The notes beneath the pieces were generated by a model, which did no database searches, was not told the DNA's origin, and saw only the letters and a list, made by a program, of their open reading frames with translations. Positions 1 through 7,039 of a stretch of 7,199 nucleotides of DNA are shown here, piece after piece (position 1 is the first letter of the stretch; every line of letters starts with the position of its first letter). A program made the position numbers and the translations under genes. Source of the DNA: an uncultured Actinomycetes bacterium (lineage in GTDB: Bacteria > Actinomycetota > Actinomycetes > Nanopelagicales > Nanopelagicaceae); NCBI GenBank assembly GCA_937860175.1, contig CALMBJ010000174.1:1-7199 (forward strand), read 5' to 3'.

Positions 1-1
1 T

Positions 2-1873
2 GGTGGCTGGCTTGGTTATGGGGTGTCAACACCTCTTGTGACTCTCATGACCTCGGTTTTAACCTACCCAGTTCTGCTCATCATCTTTGTTTTCGGTGTA
101 CTTGTTATAACAGCAACACCAGTTAGCCAAGTCTTTACACGTATCTCAACAGCAAGTACATGGCTTTGGTCTAAACGGCCAGAACGTGCAGAAAAAGTAG
201 AAGAAGAGTTTGAAATTACAGATACACCTCCATTTGAATCACCTGTGGTTGCGGCCTGGAACGCCCCAGTTGATGAGGATGAAGAGGAGCTTGATGAGGA
301 GAGCTTCGACGAGGAGTTCCCAGTAGAAGAGTCAATTCCAGCAAGTACTCATGCAAATGAAAGTACCGTTGCGGTAAAGCGCCCAGAGCAATTGCTATTA
401 ACCGCCGATGTTAAGTATGAGTTACCTGCACCAGATTTATTGCGTGCAGGGCCAGCTGCAAAGGCCAAGAGCAAAGCAAATGATCTCGTGGTGGCAGCCC
501 TTACCGAGGTATTCCTGCAGTTTGAAATCGATGCCAAGGTAACGGGCTTTATGCGTGGACCAACGGTTACGCGTTATGAAGTTGAATTAGGTAACGCGGT
601 AAAGGTTGAGCGAATAACCGCTTTAGCGAAGAACATTTCTTATGCGGTCGCAAGTAGTGATGTTCGTATTCTTTCTCCCATTCCAGGCAAGTCTGCGGTA
701 GGAATTGAGATTCCAAACACTGATCGTGAAATTGTCGCTTTAGGTGATGTTTTACGCTCAACAGTTGCAGGTCAAGATCTTCATCCGATGCTGGTGGCTC
801 TCGGTAAGGATGTCGAAGGCAACTTTGTGTGTGCAAACCTGGCAAAGATGCCACACCTATTGGTCGCTGGTGCAACCGGTGCCGGTAAGTCTTCAATGAT
901 TAACTCCATGATCACCTCTATTTTGATGCGATCTACACCTGATGATGTTCGACTTGTTTTGATCGATCCAAAACGCGTGGAGCTAACCGCATATGAAGGT
1001 ATTCCACATTTGATAACGCCGATTATTACAAACCCAAAGAAGGCAGCTGATGCGCTCACTTGGGTTGTCCGTGAGATGGATCTTCGTTACGAGGATCTAT
1101 CAACCTTTGGATTTAGGCACATCGATGACTTTAATAAGGCGGTGCGTGCAGGCAAGGTCACAGTCCCTGAAGGTAGCGATCGAACAGTAGAGCCATACCC
1201 ATACCTACTCGTTATCATCGACGAGCTTGCAGATTTAATGATGGTTGCAGCTAAAGAGGTTGAAGAGTCGGTTGTTCGTATTACTCAGCTCGCACGATCT
1301 GCTGGTATTCACCTAGTTCTAGCAACGCAGAGACCCTCTGTTGATGTTGTTACAGGGTTGATTAAGGCAAATGTTCCCTCACGTCTTTCATTTGCAACTA
1401 GCTCGCTGGCCGATAGCCGCGTTATTTTGGATAGTCCAGGTGCAGAAAAACTTGTGGGCCAAGGCGATGGCTTGTTTATCCCTATGGGAGCAAGTCGTGC
1501 AATTCGCATTCAGGGTGCTTATGTCTCGGAACGTGAAATTGAAGCGGTTACCTCTCATGTTAAGAAGCAGTTAAAGCCTCGCTACCGTGAAGATGTGACC
1601 GCTCCCGTTAACCAAATGAAGATGGTTGATAAAGAGATTGGCGATGATCTTGATGTGTTGTGCCAAGCGGTTGAGTTAGTTGTCGGAACGCAATTTGGTT
1701 CTACTTCAATGTTGCAAAGAAAGTTGCGAGTTGGTTTTGCAAAGGCAGGTCGTTTGATGGACTTGATGGAGTCGCGCGGAATCGTAGGACCATCTGAAGG
1801 CTCAAAAGCTCGAACCGTTTTAGTAAAGCCTGATGAACTCGACTCAGTGCTTGCAACTCTTCGTGACTACTAA
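2..1873 (+). CDS. ftsK: DNA translocase FtsK, C-terminal part (5' end outside window)
   Basis: FtsK is a septum-anchored, hexameric ATP-driven DNA pump that clears and sorts chromosome termini during division. The frame is open from base 2, so the first in-frame GTG at 23 is probably internal, not the start. The residues it encodes (numbered from that GTG) begin with what looks like the last helix of the N-terminal membrane domain (about 14-32). An acidic linker rich in Glu/Asp follows (about 84-104). The alpha/beta motor comes next, with Walker [10 protein letters not shown] (283-291) and Walker [13 protein letters not shown] (395-406), then the conserved [13 protein letters not shown] stretch (432-444). 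The C-terminal winged-helix gamma domain (about 541-605), which reads the orienting KOPS/SRS DNA sites, includes the [16 protein letters not shown] segment. The linker is short compared with many FtsK proteins. The stop is TAA at 1871-1873. Family assignment is very secure; only the N-terminus is missing. Confidence 0.97.
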   Translation, partial: GGWLGYGVSTPLVTLMTSVLTYPVLLIIFVFGVLVITATPVSQVFTRISTASTWLWSKRPERAEKVEEEFEITDTPPFESPVVAAWNAPVDEDEEELDEESFDEEFPVEESIPASTHANESTVAVKRPEQLLLTADVKYELPAPDLLRAGPAAKAKSKANDLVVAALTEVFLQFEIDAKVTGFMRGPTVTRYEVELGNAVKVERITALAKNISYAVASSDVRILSPIPGKSAVGIEIPNTDREIVALGDVLRSTVAGQDLHPMLVALGKDVEGNFVCANLAKMPHLLVAGATGAGKSSMINSMITSILMRSTPDDVRLVLIDPKRVELTAYEGIPHLITPIITNPKKAADALTWVVREMDLRYEDLSTFGFRHIDDFNKAVRAGKVTVPEGSDRTVEPYPYLLVIIDELADLMMVAAKEVEESVVRITQLARSAGIHLVLATQRPSVDVVTGLIKANVPSRLSFATSSLADSRVILDSPGAEKLVGQGDGLFIPMGASRAIRIQGAYVSEREIEAVTSHVKKQLKPRYREDVTAPVNQMKMVDKEIGDDLDVLCQAVELVVGTQFGSTSMLQRKLRVGFAKAGRLMDLMESRGIVGPSEGSKARTVLVKPDELDSVLATLRDY

Positions 1874-1895
1874 GAGCTGAGTTTGTAGGCGGGGT

Positions 1896-1912
1896 GGGGT
1901 GAGATTCACCCC
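1896..1912 (+). terminator. GC-rich hairpin after ftsK, possible terminator
   Basis: A perfect 7-bp inverted repeat, GGGGTGA (1896-1902) and TCACCCC (1906-1912) around a 3-base loop, lies 22 bases past the ftsK stop codon. There is no clear T-tract after it (the next bases are CCTTGCTC), so it is not a textbook factor-independent terminator. Hairpins with poor or no U-tract are often proposed as terminators in actinobacteria. The remaining gap up to the next start (1913-1996) shows no strong promoter. TAGACT at 1956-1961 is a possible -10 element without a convincing -35. Confidence 0.45.
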
Positions 1913-1996
1913 CCTTGCTCACACCTCTCACTAGTCACCCTGACCACTTTCGACTTAGACTTAAGGCTCCACCAATGGCTGTATTGAGGAAGTTTC

Positions 1997-2776
1997 ATGT
2001 CACTTGGGTCACTGATCACTAAGGCGCGTAAGGATGCTGGCCTTAGCATCGATGATCTTTCGGCAGCCACAAATATCCGTGTTCCGCTACTTCGGCAGAT
2101 GGAGTCAGATAATTTTTCACAGTGTGGCGGCGAAACTTATGCACGCGGACACTTAAGAAATCTAGCCACAAAGTTAAATGTAGATCCCCAGATTTTCTTG
2201 AGCGCTTTTGAAGATGAGCAGATGCATGTGGATCGTTCGATGCAAGATCTTTTAGTAGAAAACAATGTTATGCGTGAACCAGGGGAGCGCCGAAAGGTTT
2301 CTTGGAAAGTTTTAGTAGTTATTTCAATTTCAACATTGTTTATCGCAGGATTTGCCCAGTTTTTTATCTCAAATGATTCAACTACCGATATTCCCGTTGC
2401 ACTTGAAGAGACCACCGAGCCATCTGCATCGGCAGAACCCACAGTAGAAGCTACAGCCGAACCAACAGTTGAACCCACAACCGAAGCCACATCTGAGCCG
2501 ACAGAGGAGCCAGTGGTCTCGACCGGAGAAGGTGTTGAAGTAATCATCACCGCCACCCGTGCTAGGAGCTGGCTCTTTGTCTCTGACTCAAGCGGACGCA
2601 CCTTGTTTAGCGGTCAGATTTCACGAGGCGTCTCAAAAACCTTCACCGCTAGCGAGCAGCTAAATCTCAAAGTTGGCAACGCCGGTGGAGTAGATCTATT
2701 GGTAAATGGGAAAATAGTTGATCCATTGGGTTCAGATGGGCAGGTTGTTAGCGTGTCGTACGGAGTAGATTCTTAA
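1997..2776 (+). CDS. RodZ-like helix-turn-helix membrane protein
   Basis: This 259-residue protein has RodZ-type architecture. A cytoplasmic N-terminal HTH of the HTH_25 type (about 1-75, with GETYARGHLRNLATKL) is followed by a charged juxtamembrane segment (ERRK, about 97-100). One transmembrane helix (about 102-123) leads to an extracytoplasmic Glu/Pro/Thr-rich linker (137-173). A C-terminal beta-rich domain (about 178-259), with SWLFVSDSSGRTLFSG, resembles DUF4115. RodZ links MreB to the wall-synthesis machinery in rod-shaped bacteria. In actinobacteria without MreB the role of these proteins is poorly known, so I leave the symbol blank. The start is supported by GAGGAAG at 1986-1992, just upstream of the ATG. 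Its place between ftsK and rimO is a common actinobacterial arrangement. The fold class is well supported; the function is inferred. Confidence 0.85.
   Translation: MSLGSLITKARKDAGLSIDDLSAATNIRVPLLRQMESDNFSQCGGETYARGHLRNLATKLNVDPQIFLSAFEDEQMHVDRSMQDLLVENNVMREPGERRKVSWKVLVVISISTLFIAGFAQFFISNDSTTDIPVALEETTEPSASAEPTVEATAEPTVEPTTEATSEPTEEPVVSTGEGVEVIITATRARSWLFVSDSSGRTLFSGQISRGVSKTFTASEQLNLKVGNAGGVDLLVNGKIVDPLGSDGQVVSVSYGVDS
2432..2503 (+). repeat. 24-bp imperfect tandem repeat in the RodZ-like linker
   Basis: Three adjacent 24-base units (2432-2455, 2456-2479, 2480-2503) encode AEPTVEAT, AEPTVEPT and TEATSEPT. The copies differ mostly at third codon positions, with a few amino-acid changes in the third, and a partial fourth unit (EEPV) follows. 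In the protein they form the Glu/Pro/Thr linker between the membrane helix and the outer C-terminal domain. Such repeats can change copy number and act as a flexible spacer. Confidence 0.75.
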
Positions 2777-2791
2777 TCACCCGTAGCACTG

Positions 2792-2797
2792 TAAGAT
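2792..2797 (+). promoter_or_regulatory. Putative -10 element for leaderless rimO transcript
   Basis: TAAGAT matches the actinobacterial -10 pattern TANNNT and lies 7 bases before the A of the ATG at 2805. At this spacing transcription would start at or next to the start codon. No Shine-Dalgarno-like sequence precedes either candidate start of rimO (GTG 2799 or ATG 2805), which fits a leaderless mRNA. No recognisable -35 is seen. This is inference from spacing only. Confidence 0.45.
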
Positions 2798-2804
2798 TGT
2801 GCAA

Positions 2805-4160
2805 ATGAAGCGCACCGTTGCAGTTGTCACTTTAGGGTGTGCACGAAATGAAGTTGATTCCGAGGAGCTGGCAGGTCGTTTAGCTGCCGATGGTTGGACC
2901 CTTGTTGATGATGTTGAATCGGCAGAGGTAGCCCTAGTCAATACTTGTGGTTTCATTGAATCTGCAAAAAAGGACTCGGTAGACGCTCTTCTTGAGGCAA
3001 ATTCGCTGAAAGGACATGGAACAACTCGTGCAGTAGTTGCAGTTGGTTGCATGGCAGAGCGTTACGGAAATGAACTTGCAGAAGCACTTCCTGAAGCCGA
3101 TGCGATCTTAGGTTTTGATGATTACAAAGATATTTCAGCGCGCCTGCAATCAATTATCGCCGGTGAATCCCACAAGGCCCACGTTCCTCGAGATCGTCGA
3201 GCATTGCTTCCGATTGCTCCAGCTGAACGTGCAGATGCTAGACAAGAAGAAGAGTTTTCTCGAAAGCGTTTAGGAAAAGCGCCATGGGCACCGCTTAAGA
3301 TCGCCTCTGGTTGCGATCGACGTTGCTCCTTCTGTGCGATTCCATACTTTAGAGGTTCATTCATTTCAAGACGGCCAACTGAGATTATCAACGAGGCTCG
3401 CTGGTTAGCTGAAAATGGTGTCTCTGAAATGTTTCTAGTAAGTGAGAACACAACCTCGTACGGAAAAGATCTTGGGGATCTTCAATTGATGGAGAAGATT
3501 TTGCCTGAGATTGCTGCCTTGCCAGGGGTAGAACGTGTTCGTCTTTCATACTTGCAGCCAGCTGAAATGCGTCCCACCTTGCTTCAAGCGATGATCGCCA
3601 CCGATAAAACTGCGCCTTACTTTGATCTCTCATTTCAGCACACAAGTCCAACTGTGTTACGTCGTATGCGCCGTTTCGGCGACACAGAAAAGTTCTTACA
3701 TCTAATTAGCCAGATTCGCGCGCTTTCTCCTGAAGCCGGTATTCGATCCAATTTCATCGTTGGCTTCCCGGGTGAAACTCAAGAGGATTTTGATGATCTT
3801 GCAAACTTTATTACTCAAGCCAAACTAGATGCGGTTGGAGTCTTCGGATACTCAGATGAGGACAATACTGAGGCCTTGAATTTGTCAGACAAGATCGATG
3901 CCGAGGTCATCGCGCAACGAGTAGAGACATTGTCTTCTTTGGCCGATGAGATGGTTTCTCTACGTGCCCAAGCCCGAATTGGCGAGACGGTGCGAGTTTT
4001 GATTGAAGATGCTGAGCTTCAAGAGGGCCGCGCCGCGCATCAAGGCCCCGAAGTTGATGGAACTACCACCTTTATAGGTACCGATTTCAAGGTCGGACAG
4101 TATGTTGATGCTGTGGTGATTGATTCAATGGGTGCAGATTTGGTGGCTAAACCATTATGA
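2805..4160 (+). CDS. rimO: Ribosomal protein S12 methylthiotransferase RimO
   Basis: RimO is a cytoplasmic radical-SAM enzyme that adds a methylthio group to the beta-carbon of a conserved aspartate of ribosomal protein S12. Numbered from the ATG at 2805 (451 residues), the N-terminal UPF0004 domain supplies three cluster-binding cysteines: C12 ([10 protein letters not shown]), C48 (NTCGF) and C82 (VGCMAERY). The radical-SAM CxxxCxxC motif is C170, C174 and C177 ([16 protein letters not shown]). The central TIM-barrel motifs include [22 protein letters not shown] and [11 protein letters not shown], and a C-terminal TRAM domain covers roughly the last 65 residues. LGCARN at the start, the FQH(T/S) segment and the length separate it from its relative MiaB. 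A GTG at 2799 would add two residues; I prefer the ATG because of the nearby -10-like element. Its stop overlaps the pgsA start in ATGA (4157-4160), so the two are probably translationally coupled. Confidence 0.95.
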   Translation: MKRTVAVVTLGCARNEVDSEELAGRLAADGWTLVDDVESAEVALVNTCGFIESAKKDSVDALLEANSLKGHGTTRAVVAVGCMAERYGNELAEALPEADAILGFDDYKDISARLQSIIAGESHKAHVPRDRRALLPIAPAERADARQEEEFSRKRLGKAPWAPLKIASGCDRRCSFCAIPYFRGSFISRRPTEIINEARWLAENGVSEMFLVSENTTSYGKDLGDLQLMEKILPEIAALPGVERVRLSYLQPAEMRPTLLQAMIATDKTAPYFDLSFQHTSPTVLRRMRRFGDTEKFLHLISQIRALSPEAGIRSNFIVGFPGETQEDFDDLANFITQAKLDAVGVFGYSDEDNTEALNLSDKIDAEVIAQRVETLSSLADEMVSLRAQARIGETVRVLIEDAELQEGRAAHQGPEVDGTTTFIGTDFKVGQYVDAVVIDSMGADLVAKPL

Positions 4161-4702
4161 GGTTACCAGCGTTTATAACCCCCAATTTCATCACAGTGAT
4201 GAGATTACTTTTTGTGCCAGTAGGTGCTTACACCCTCTTTAAAAATGGAGGAGATGACACAACCTGGCAGTACATCTCGTGGTGTGTATTTTTTGCATTA
4301 GGAATGTCAGATGTTCTTGATGGAAAGCTTGCACGAAGTCGTGGAACCATTACGGAGTTTGGGAAGTTTCTAGATCCGGTTGCAGACAAGTTCATGATCG
4401 GCACCGCAATGGTTTCTCTTTCAATCCTTGGAAGGATGCCATGGTGGATCACAATCGTAATTTTGACTCGTGAAGTTGGGATCACCATATTTAGATTAGC
4501 TGTAATTAAGCGTGGTGTGATTCCTGCAAATCGTGGAGGCAAGATCAAGGCCTTGATGCAGGGCTTTGGAGTCGGATTTTACATTCTGCCACTAGATGAG
4601 AGTCTGTACTGGTTCCGTGATGGATTTATGTATATTGCGATTGCGCTCACTATCTTTACCGGTGTTTACTATGTAAAGTCAGCCTTCACAAACAAGGCAT
4701 GA
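4157..4702 (+). CDS. pgsA: CDP-diacylglycerol--glycerol-3-phosphate 3-phosphatidyltransferase
   Basis: This 181-residue integral membrane enzyme joins CDP-diacylglycerol and glycerol-3-phosphate to give phosphatidylglycerophosphate, the precursor of phosphatidylglycerol and cardiolipin. The complete CDP-alcohol phosphatidyltransferase motif, D-x2-DG-x2-AR-x8-G-x3-D-x3-D, is present as D52, D55-G56, A59-R60, G69, D73 and D77; the aspartates bind the metal ions and the last is the expected catalytic base. The N-terminal [16 protein letters not shown] segment is typical of PgsA. Several hydrophobic helices are visible (about 12-28, 38-54, 82-104, 155-175). Its place after rimO and before cinA/clgR matches the actinobacterial pgsA3 locus, which favours the glycerophosphate enzyme over the inositol-phosphate or cardiolipin paralogues. 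The substrate is therefore inferred from context plus sequence. Confidence 0.92.
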   Translation: MRLPAFITPNFITVMRLLFVPVGAYTLFKNGGDDTTWQYISWCVFFALGMSDVLDGKLARSRGTITEFGKFLDPVADKFMIGTAMVSLSILGRMPWWITIVILTREVGITIFRLAVIKRGVIPANRGGKIKALMQGFGVGFYILPLDESLYWFRDGFMYIAIALTIFTGVYYVKSAFTNKA

Positions 4703-4721
4703 CCAACTAGGTACTAAGAAG

Positions 4722-4731
4722 AGAGATCTCT
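4722..4731. repeat. 10-bp perfect palindrome before the cinA-type gene
   Basis: AGAGATCTCT is a perfect 10-base palindrome that ends one base before the ATG at 4733 and overlaps the purine-rich ribosome-binding region. It could be a protein-binding site or could arise because the ribosome-binding stretch is repeated as its complement; pairing there might occlude translation starts. Length alone does not exclude chance. Confidence 0.25.
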
Positions 4732-4732
4732 G

Positions 4733-5224
4733 ATGGCGCTTTCAAATGAGATTGTCGGTTTTGCAGCCGAGATCGTTGAACACCTGCGCCAACGTGGTGA
4801 AACCGTTAGTACCGCAGAATCATTAACTGCAGGTGCGGTCAGTTCAGCAATAGTCACAATTTCCGGTGCCTCTGATGTATTTGTTGGGGGAGTGACCGCA
4901 TATCGCGATGAGATCAAGGTTTCACATTTAGGAATCGATCCCGATCTCATCGAAAAACACACAGTCATTAGCGAAGAGGTCGCCGTCGCCATGGCAAAGG
5001 GTGCGATCAAATCCTTTGGAACGACCTGGGCCATAAGCACGACCGGTGTTGCAGGCCCGAACCCTTTAGATGGGCATCCGGTAGGAGCGGTATGGGTGGC
5101 TATCGAGGGACCGATCAGCCAAACAATTGAGCTATCCCTGTCGGGTGAACGTGAATCTGTACGAAACGCAGCTACATCAAGCGCGATCGCTACCTTTGCG
5201 CGTATCCTTAGGCATCGATCATAA
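4733..5224 (+). CDS. CinA C-terminal-domain protein (nicotinamide-nucleotide amidase, PncC type)
   Basis: This 163-residue cytoplasmic protein consists only of the CinA C-terminal domain; the N-terminal MoCF/COG1058 pyrophosphatase domain of full-length CinA is absent. Proteins of this type deamidate nicotinamide mononucleotide to nicotinate mononucleotide, recycling NMN from DNA ligase and other NAD-consuming reactions. Visible family motifs are AESLTAG (28-34, with the proposed nucleophile S30), VGGVTAYRDEIK (51-62, with Y57 and K62), TGVAGPNPLDGHPVGAVWVA (104-123) and GERESVR (138-144). The PLDGHPVG insert after AGP resembles other actinobacterial members. A purine-rich ribosome-binding stretch, AAGAAGAGAG (4716-4725), precedes the ATG. 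It follows pgsA after 30 bases and precedes clgR, the usual actinobacterial order. The family is secure; the enzymatic activity is transferred from characterised homologues. Confidence 0.9.
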   Translation: MALSNEIVGFAAEIVEHLRQRGETVSTAESLTAGAVSSAIVTISGASDVFVGGVTAYRDEIKVSHLGIDPDLIEKHTVISEEVAVAMAKGAIKSFGTTWAISTTGVAGPNPLDGHPVGAVWVAIEGPISQTIELSLSGERESVRNAATSSAIATFARILRHRS

Positions 5225-5250
5225 AGATCAGATTAAAACTTTGACAGGCA

Positions 5251-5257
5251 GAGGGGG
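5251..5257 (+). promoter_or_regulatory. Strong ribosome-binding site that sets the clgR start
   Basis: GAGGGGG is the strongest Shine-Dalgarno-like sequence in the window. Its spacing of 8 bases to the ATG at 5266 is near ideal, whereas the ATG at 5260 would be only 2 bases away. This argues for the shorter ClgR. Confidence 0.65.
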
Positions 5258-5265
5258 TAATGACA

Positions 5266-5532
5266 ATGGTTCTAGTTCGTGAAGCTGTTGGACAGACCCT
5301 TCGCGCTGCCCGCACCGCTCAAGGTCGAACATTGCGTGATGTAGCCCGTGATGCCCGTGTATCTCTTGGTTACTTATCAGAGGTTGAGCGTGGCCAGAAA
5401 GAGGCCTCTTCAGAACTTCTTAACGCGATTTGCACTGCTTTAGGCCTGTCACTTTCTGGAGTGTTTGCACAGGTTGCTTCAGAGCTCAAGAGCCGTGAGG
5501 GCGTCACTCTCACTGTTGTCGATGCCGCTTAA
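5266..5532 (+). CDS. clgR: Clp protease gene regulator ClgR (XRE-family HTH)
   Basis: This small DNA-binding activator (88 residues from this start) belongs to a family that switches on clpP/clpC and other protease and stress genes in Corynebacterium, Mycobacterium and Streptomyces. Almost all of it is one Cro/C1-type HTH (about 6-66), with [33 protein letters not shown]; the last part is a near-signature of ClgR/PopR proteins. I chose the ATG at 5266 over the ATG at 5260 because the strong ribosome-binding stretch GAGGGGG (5251-5257) lies 8 bases before the former and only 2 before the latter. The first residues MVLVRE also match the family start. The protein ends in Val-Asp-Ala-Ala; terminal alanines in this family are known to act as a ClpP degradation signal. 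Its end overlaps the following TetR gene by 11 bases. Confidence 0.9.
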   Translation: MVLVREAVGQTLRAARTAQGRTLRDVARDARVSLGYLSEVERGQKEASSELLNAICTALGLSLSGVFAQVASELKSREGVTLTVVDAA

Positions 5533-6043
5533 TAAGTACGCGCCACAAGTAGCAACTCACCGCCGTACACAAAAGGCAATCCTTGAGGCAACTAAAGAGT
5601 TAATCGCTACAACTGGGCTCAAAAAGATGTCCATGATTGAAATCGCAGATGTATCACAAGTATCTCGAGCAACTTTGTACAACCATTACCGCGATAAAGA
5701 AAGCGTGTTACTGGCGTTGTGTGAATCTGAGTTAGCCCGTTTAGTTGAGATTGCACAGAATGCTCCAGATGCAGCAACGGCACTTGAGCAGATATCACTT
5801 CAGGTTTCTTCAGATTCAGCTTTAGCTGCGATGAGAGTTCAGGATCCTGAGCAGTTAACCGTTGCGCTCGCAAAGCAAGAAGATAATTTGTGGAAAGCAT
5901 TTTCCATTGCATTGAGTCATCTTTTGGGTGAAGAAAAGGGCGCACTTGCCTTGCGTTGGTTATTGGGACAGGCACTGCATCCAATTAATGCCCTACAATC
6001 TCGTTCACAAGCAGAAGCGATTACTAGCATTGCGAATCTCTGA
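5522..6043 (+). CDS. TetR-type transcriptional regulator
   Basis: From the ATG at 5522 this is a 173-residue protein with an N-terminal TetR HTH (about 12-60). It begins with [20 protein letters not shown] and has the recognition helix region in [20 protein letters not shown] (41-60), including the hallmark TLYNHYRDK. The rest is predicted to be helical and would form the ligand-binding and dimer domain; it matches no subfamily I can name, so the effector is unknown. Earlier in-frame TTG and GTG codons exist (for example TTG at 5465) but would run through the middle of clgR. No clear ribosome-binding site precedes the ATG. The start lies 11 bases inside the clgR end and the stop lies 14 bases inside the DUF3046 gene, suggesting translational coupling on both sides. 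A regulator at this spot between clgR and DUF3046 is not the usual arrangement; it may control the cluster or the downstream hydrolase. Confidence 0.88.
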   Translation: MPLNKYAPQVATHRRTQKAILEATKELIATTGLKKMSMIEIADVSQVSRATLYNHYRDKESVLLALCESELARLVEIAQNAPDAATALEQISLQVSSDSALAAMRVQDPEQLTVALAKQEDNLWKAFSIALSHLLGEEKGALALRWLLGQALHPINALQSRSQAEAITSIANL

Positions 6044-6230
6044 TCTTCGCGAACGAATCACCCTGTCTTTCGGGGATTCGTGGGCCGCTTCATTCTCCTC
6101 AGATATAGCTCTATCTGATTTGGGCAGCAAAAGTGTCAATGAGGCGTTAGCTGCAGGCTTTGAACCAGATGTCATTTGGAAAGCGGTGTGTAAAGCTCAC
6201 CCAACAGAGACAGAAAAGTACAGATACTAA
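6030..6230 (+). CDS. DUF3046 family protein (small actinobacterial protein normally upstream of recA)
   Basis: This 66-residue protein reads from a TTG codon at 6030-6032. The product begins [18 protein letters not shown], continues through SDLGSKSVNEALAAG (about 28-42) and FEPDVIWKAVCKAH (about 43-56). This matches the DUF3046 pattern of an N-terminal MR-x-(S/T)-(D/E)-(F/L), a central LSELGGRTVDEALAAG-like stretch and a (V/I)WRAVCEA-like helix, over the family's usual length of about 60-70 residues. The function of the family is unknown. In Mycobacterium and Streptomyces it sits directly before recA. The start overlaps the TetR gene by 14 bases and no clear ribosome-binding site is visible, so translation may depend on re-initiation. 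The same frame is open further upstream, but that extension only shadows the TetR gene. The hydrolase ATG follows its stop after 1 base. Confidence 0.82.
   Translation: MRISDLRERITLSFGDSWAASFSSDIALSDLGSKSVNEALAAGFEPDVIWKAVCKAHPTETEKYRY
6054..6080 (+). repeat. Inverted repeat inside the start of the DUF3046 gene
   Basis: CGAATC (6054-6059) pairs with GATTCG (6075-6080). After one A-G mismatch, CC (6061-6062) pairs with GG (6072-6073), leaving a loop of about 9 bases. It lies 24 bases after the TTG start and just past the TetR stop, so a hairpin there could affect re-initiation or mRNA stability. There is no T-tract, so it is not a terminator. It could be a chance product of coding sequence. 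Confidence 0.35.
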
Positions 6231-6231
6231 A

Positions 6232-7032
6232 ATGCCAATTACCTCCCATCGGTATACACAAGACCTCAACAACCCAGCACTTGTTCTTGTGCACGGCTTG
6301 GGCTCTGCCGGAAGTATTTGGAAAAGCATTGTTCCGCAGTTGATAGAGAGTTTTACCGTCTATGCAATTGATCTTCCAGGCCATGGTGATGCCCCGCTAA
6401 ATGAGAATGAAGCGATGGATCCATACTCTCTAGCTCAAGCGATAGTTGATTACATGGTCTCTGAAGTGAAGGTCGAGAAGATGCACGTGGCCGGTAATTC
6501 ATTAGGTGGTTGGATCTCCCTAGAAATGGCGGCGGTTGCACCAGATAATGTCTTAAGTGTTACAGCGTTGGCTCCAGCTGGCTTATGGCATGAGCTTCCA
6601 CCACGAAGGTTTCCGCCAAGTCTTCTTGCTCGGATACTGGCAAAGATTTCACAGTACTTTATGAAGACGGCGTATCGACTTCCGATGCTAAAGGCCATCG
6701 GCTACAAAAAGATTACACATTTGTGGCGTGAGTTAAGTTTTGAGTCTTGCCGTGATTCAGTGATTGCGATGGCACGTTCAAAAGGTTATTTTCCTATGTG
6801 GCATGGTGCAAATGGACGTCGATTCAAATCTGTTGTTCCTGAAAAGGTTAGGCTCTCAGTAGTTTTTGGTGATAGCGATCTGACCTTGCCAGAAGAGATT
6901 GCACAGGAAAAAAGTGTTGCTCCTTCGCATTCACGATGGATCGTTGTTGATAACTGCGCACATGTGATTATGTGGAACTACCCAACATTGACGGTAGAGC
7001 TAATCAAGAAGACAGCGTTAATCGCATCGTAG
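6232..7032 (+). CDS. Alpha/beta-fold hydrolase
   Basis: This 266-residue cytoplasmic (no signal peptide) serine hydrolase of the alpha/beta fold probably acts on an ester or a related small substrate, which I cannot identify. Visible motifs are the oxyanion-hole segment LVHGLGSAGSIW (19-30), the strand and turn IDLPGHGDAP (46-55) and the nucleophile elbow GNSLGG with S90. The acid is probably D216 in VFGDSDLTLP and the base H244 in NCAHV. A helical lid about 118-195 carries Arg, Lys and aromatic residues. The triad appears complete, so the enzyme should be active. The ATG at 6232 gives the family-typical start with the first strand close by. An ATG at 6160 in the same frame would add 24 residues that overlap DUF3046 and lack family character. 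It lies where recA is expected in this gene order. Possible roles include lipid or ester hydrolysis. Confidence 0.9.
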   Translation: MPITSHRYTQDLNNPALVLVHGLGSAGSIWKSIVPQLIESFTVYAIDLPGHGDAPLNENEAMDPYSLAQAIVDYMVSEVKVEKMHVAGNSLGGWISLEMAAVAPDNVLSVTALAPAGLWHELPPRRFPPSLLARILAKISQYFMKTAYRLPMLKAIGYKKITHLWRELSFESCRDSVIAMARSKGYFPMWHGANGRRFKSVVPEKVRLSVVFGDSDLTLPEEIAQEKSVAPSHSRWIVVDNCAHVIMWNYPTLTVELIKKTALIAS

Positions 7033-7039
7033 ATAAGCC

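Noticed and set aside
23..25. GTG at 23 as the ftsK start
   Set aside because: The frame is open to the window edge and the protein would begin at the last helix of the membrane domain; FtsK needs more upstream sequence.
1975..2022. 15-codon ORF (MAVLRKFHVTWVTDH) overlapping the start of the RodZ-like gene, possible leader peptide
   Set aside because: No ribosome-binding site of its own, no attenuator-like hairpins and no enriched codon type; probably chance.
2137..2601. 154-codon minus-strand ORF opposite the RodZ-like gene
   Set aside because: It is the antisense shadow of the repeat linker; its Ser/Val-rich product has no family character and no start signals.
4024..4047. GGGCC/GGCCC inverted repeat inside rimO
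   Set aside because: Only a 5-bp stem with a 14-base loop, in a coding region and without a T-tract.
5183..5190. GCGATCGC palindrome, as in the cyanobacterial HIP1 repeat
   Set aside because: It was noticed only once, inside coding sequence, and nothing else here suggests cyanobacteria.
5241..5246. TTGACA as a -35 box for clgR
   Set aside because: The region 16-18 bases downstream (about 5263-5269) is the clgR start and has no -10-like sequence; clgR is more likely read from upstream.
5465..5521. Longer TetR start at TTG 5465
   Set aside because: It would add 19 residues lying wholly within clgR, with no TetR-family character before MPLNKYAPQ.
5928..6029. Upstream extension of the DUF3046 frame
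   Set aside because: It shadows the TetR coding sequence in another frame, and DUF3046 similarity begins exactly at the TTG.
6160..6231. Longer hydrolase start at ATG 6160
   Set aside because: The extra 24 residues overlap DUF3046 in another frame and show no alpha/beta hydrolase features; ATG 6232 fits the fold start.
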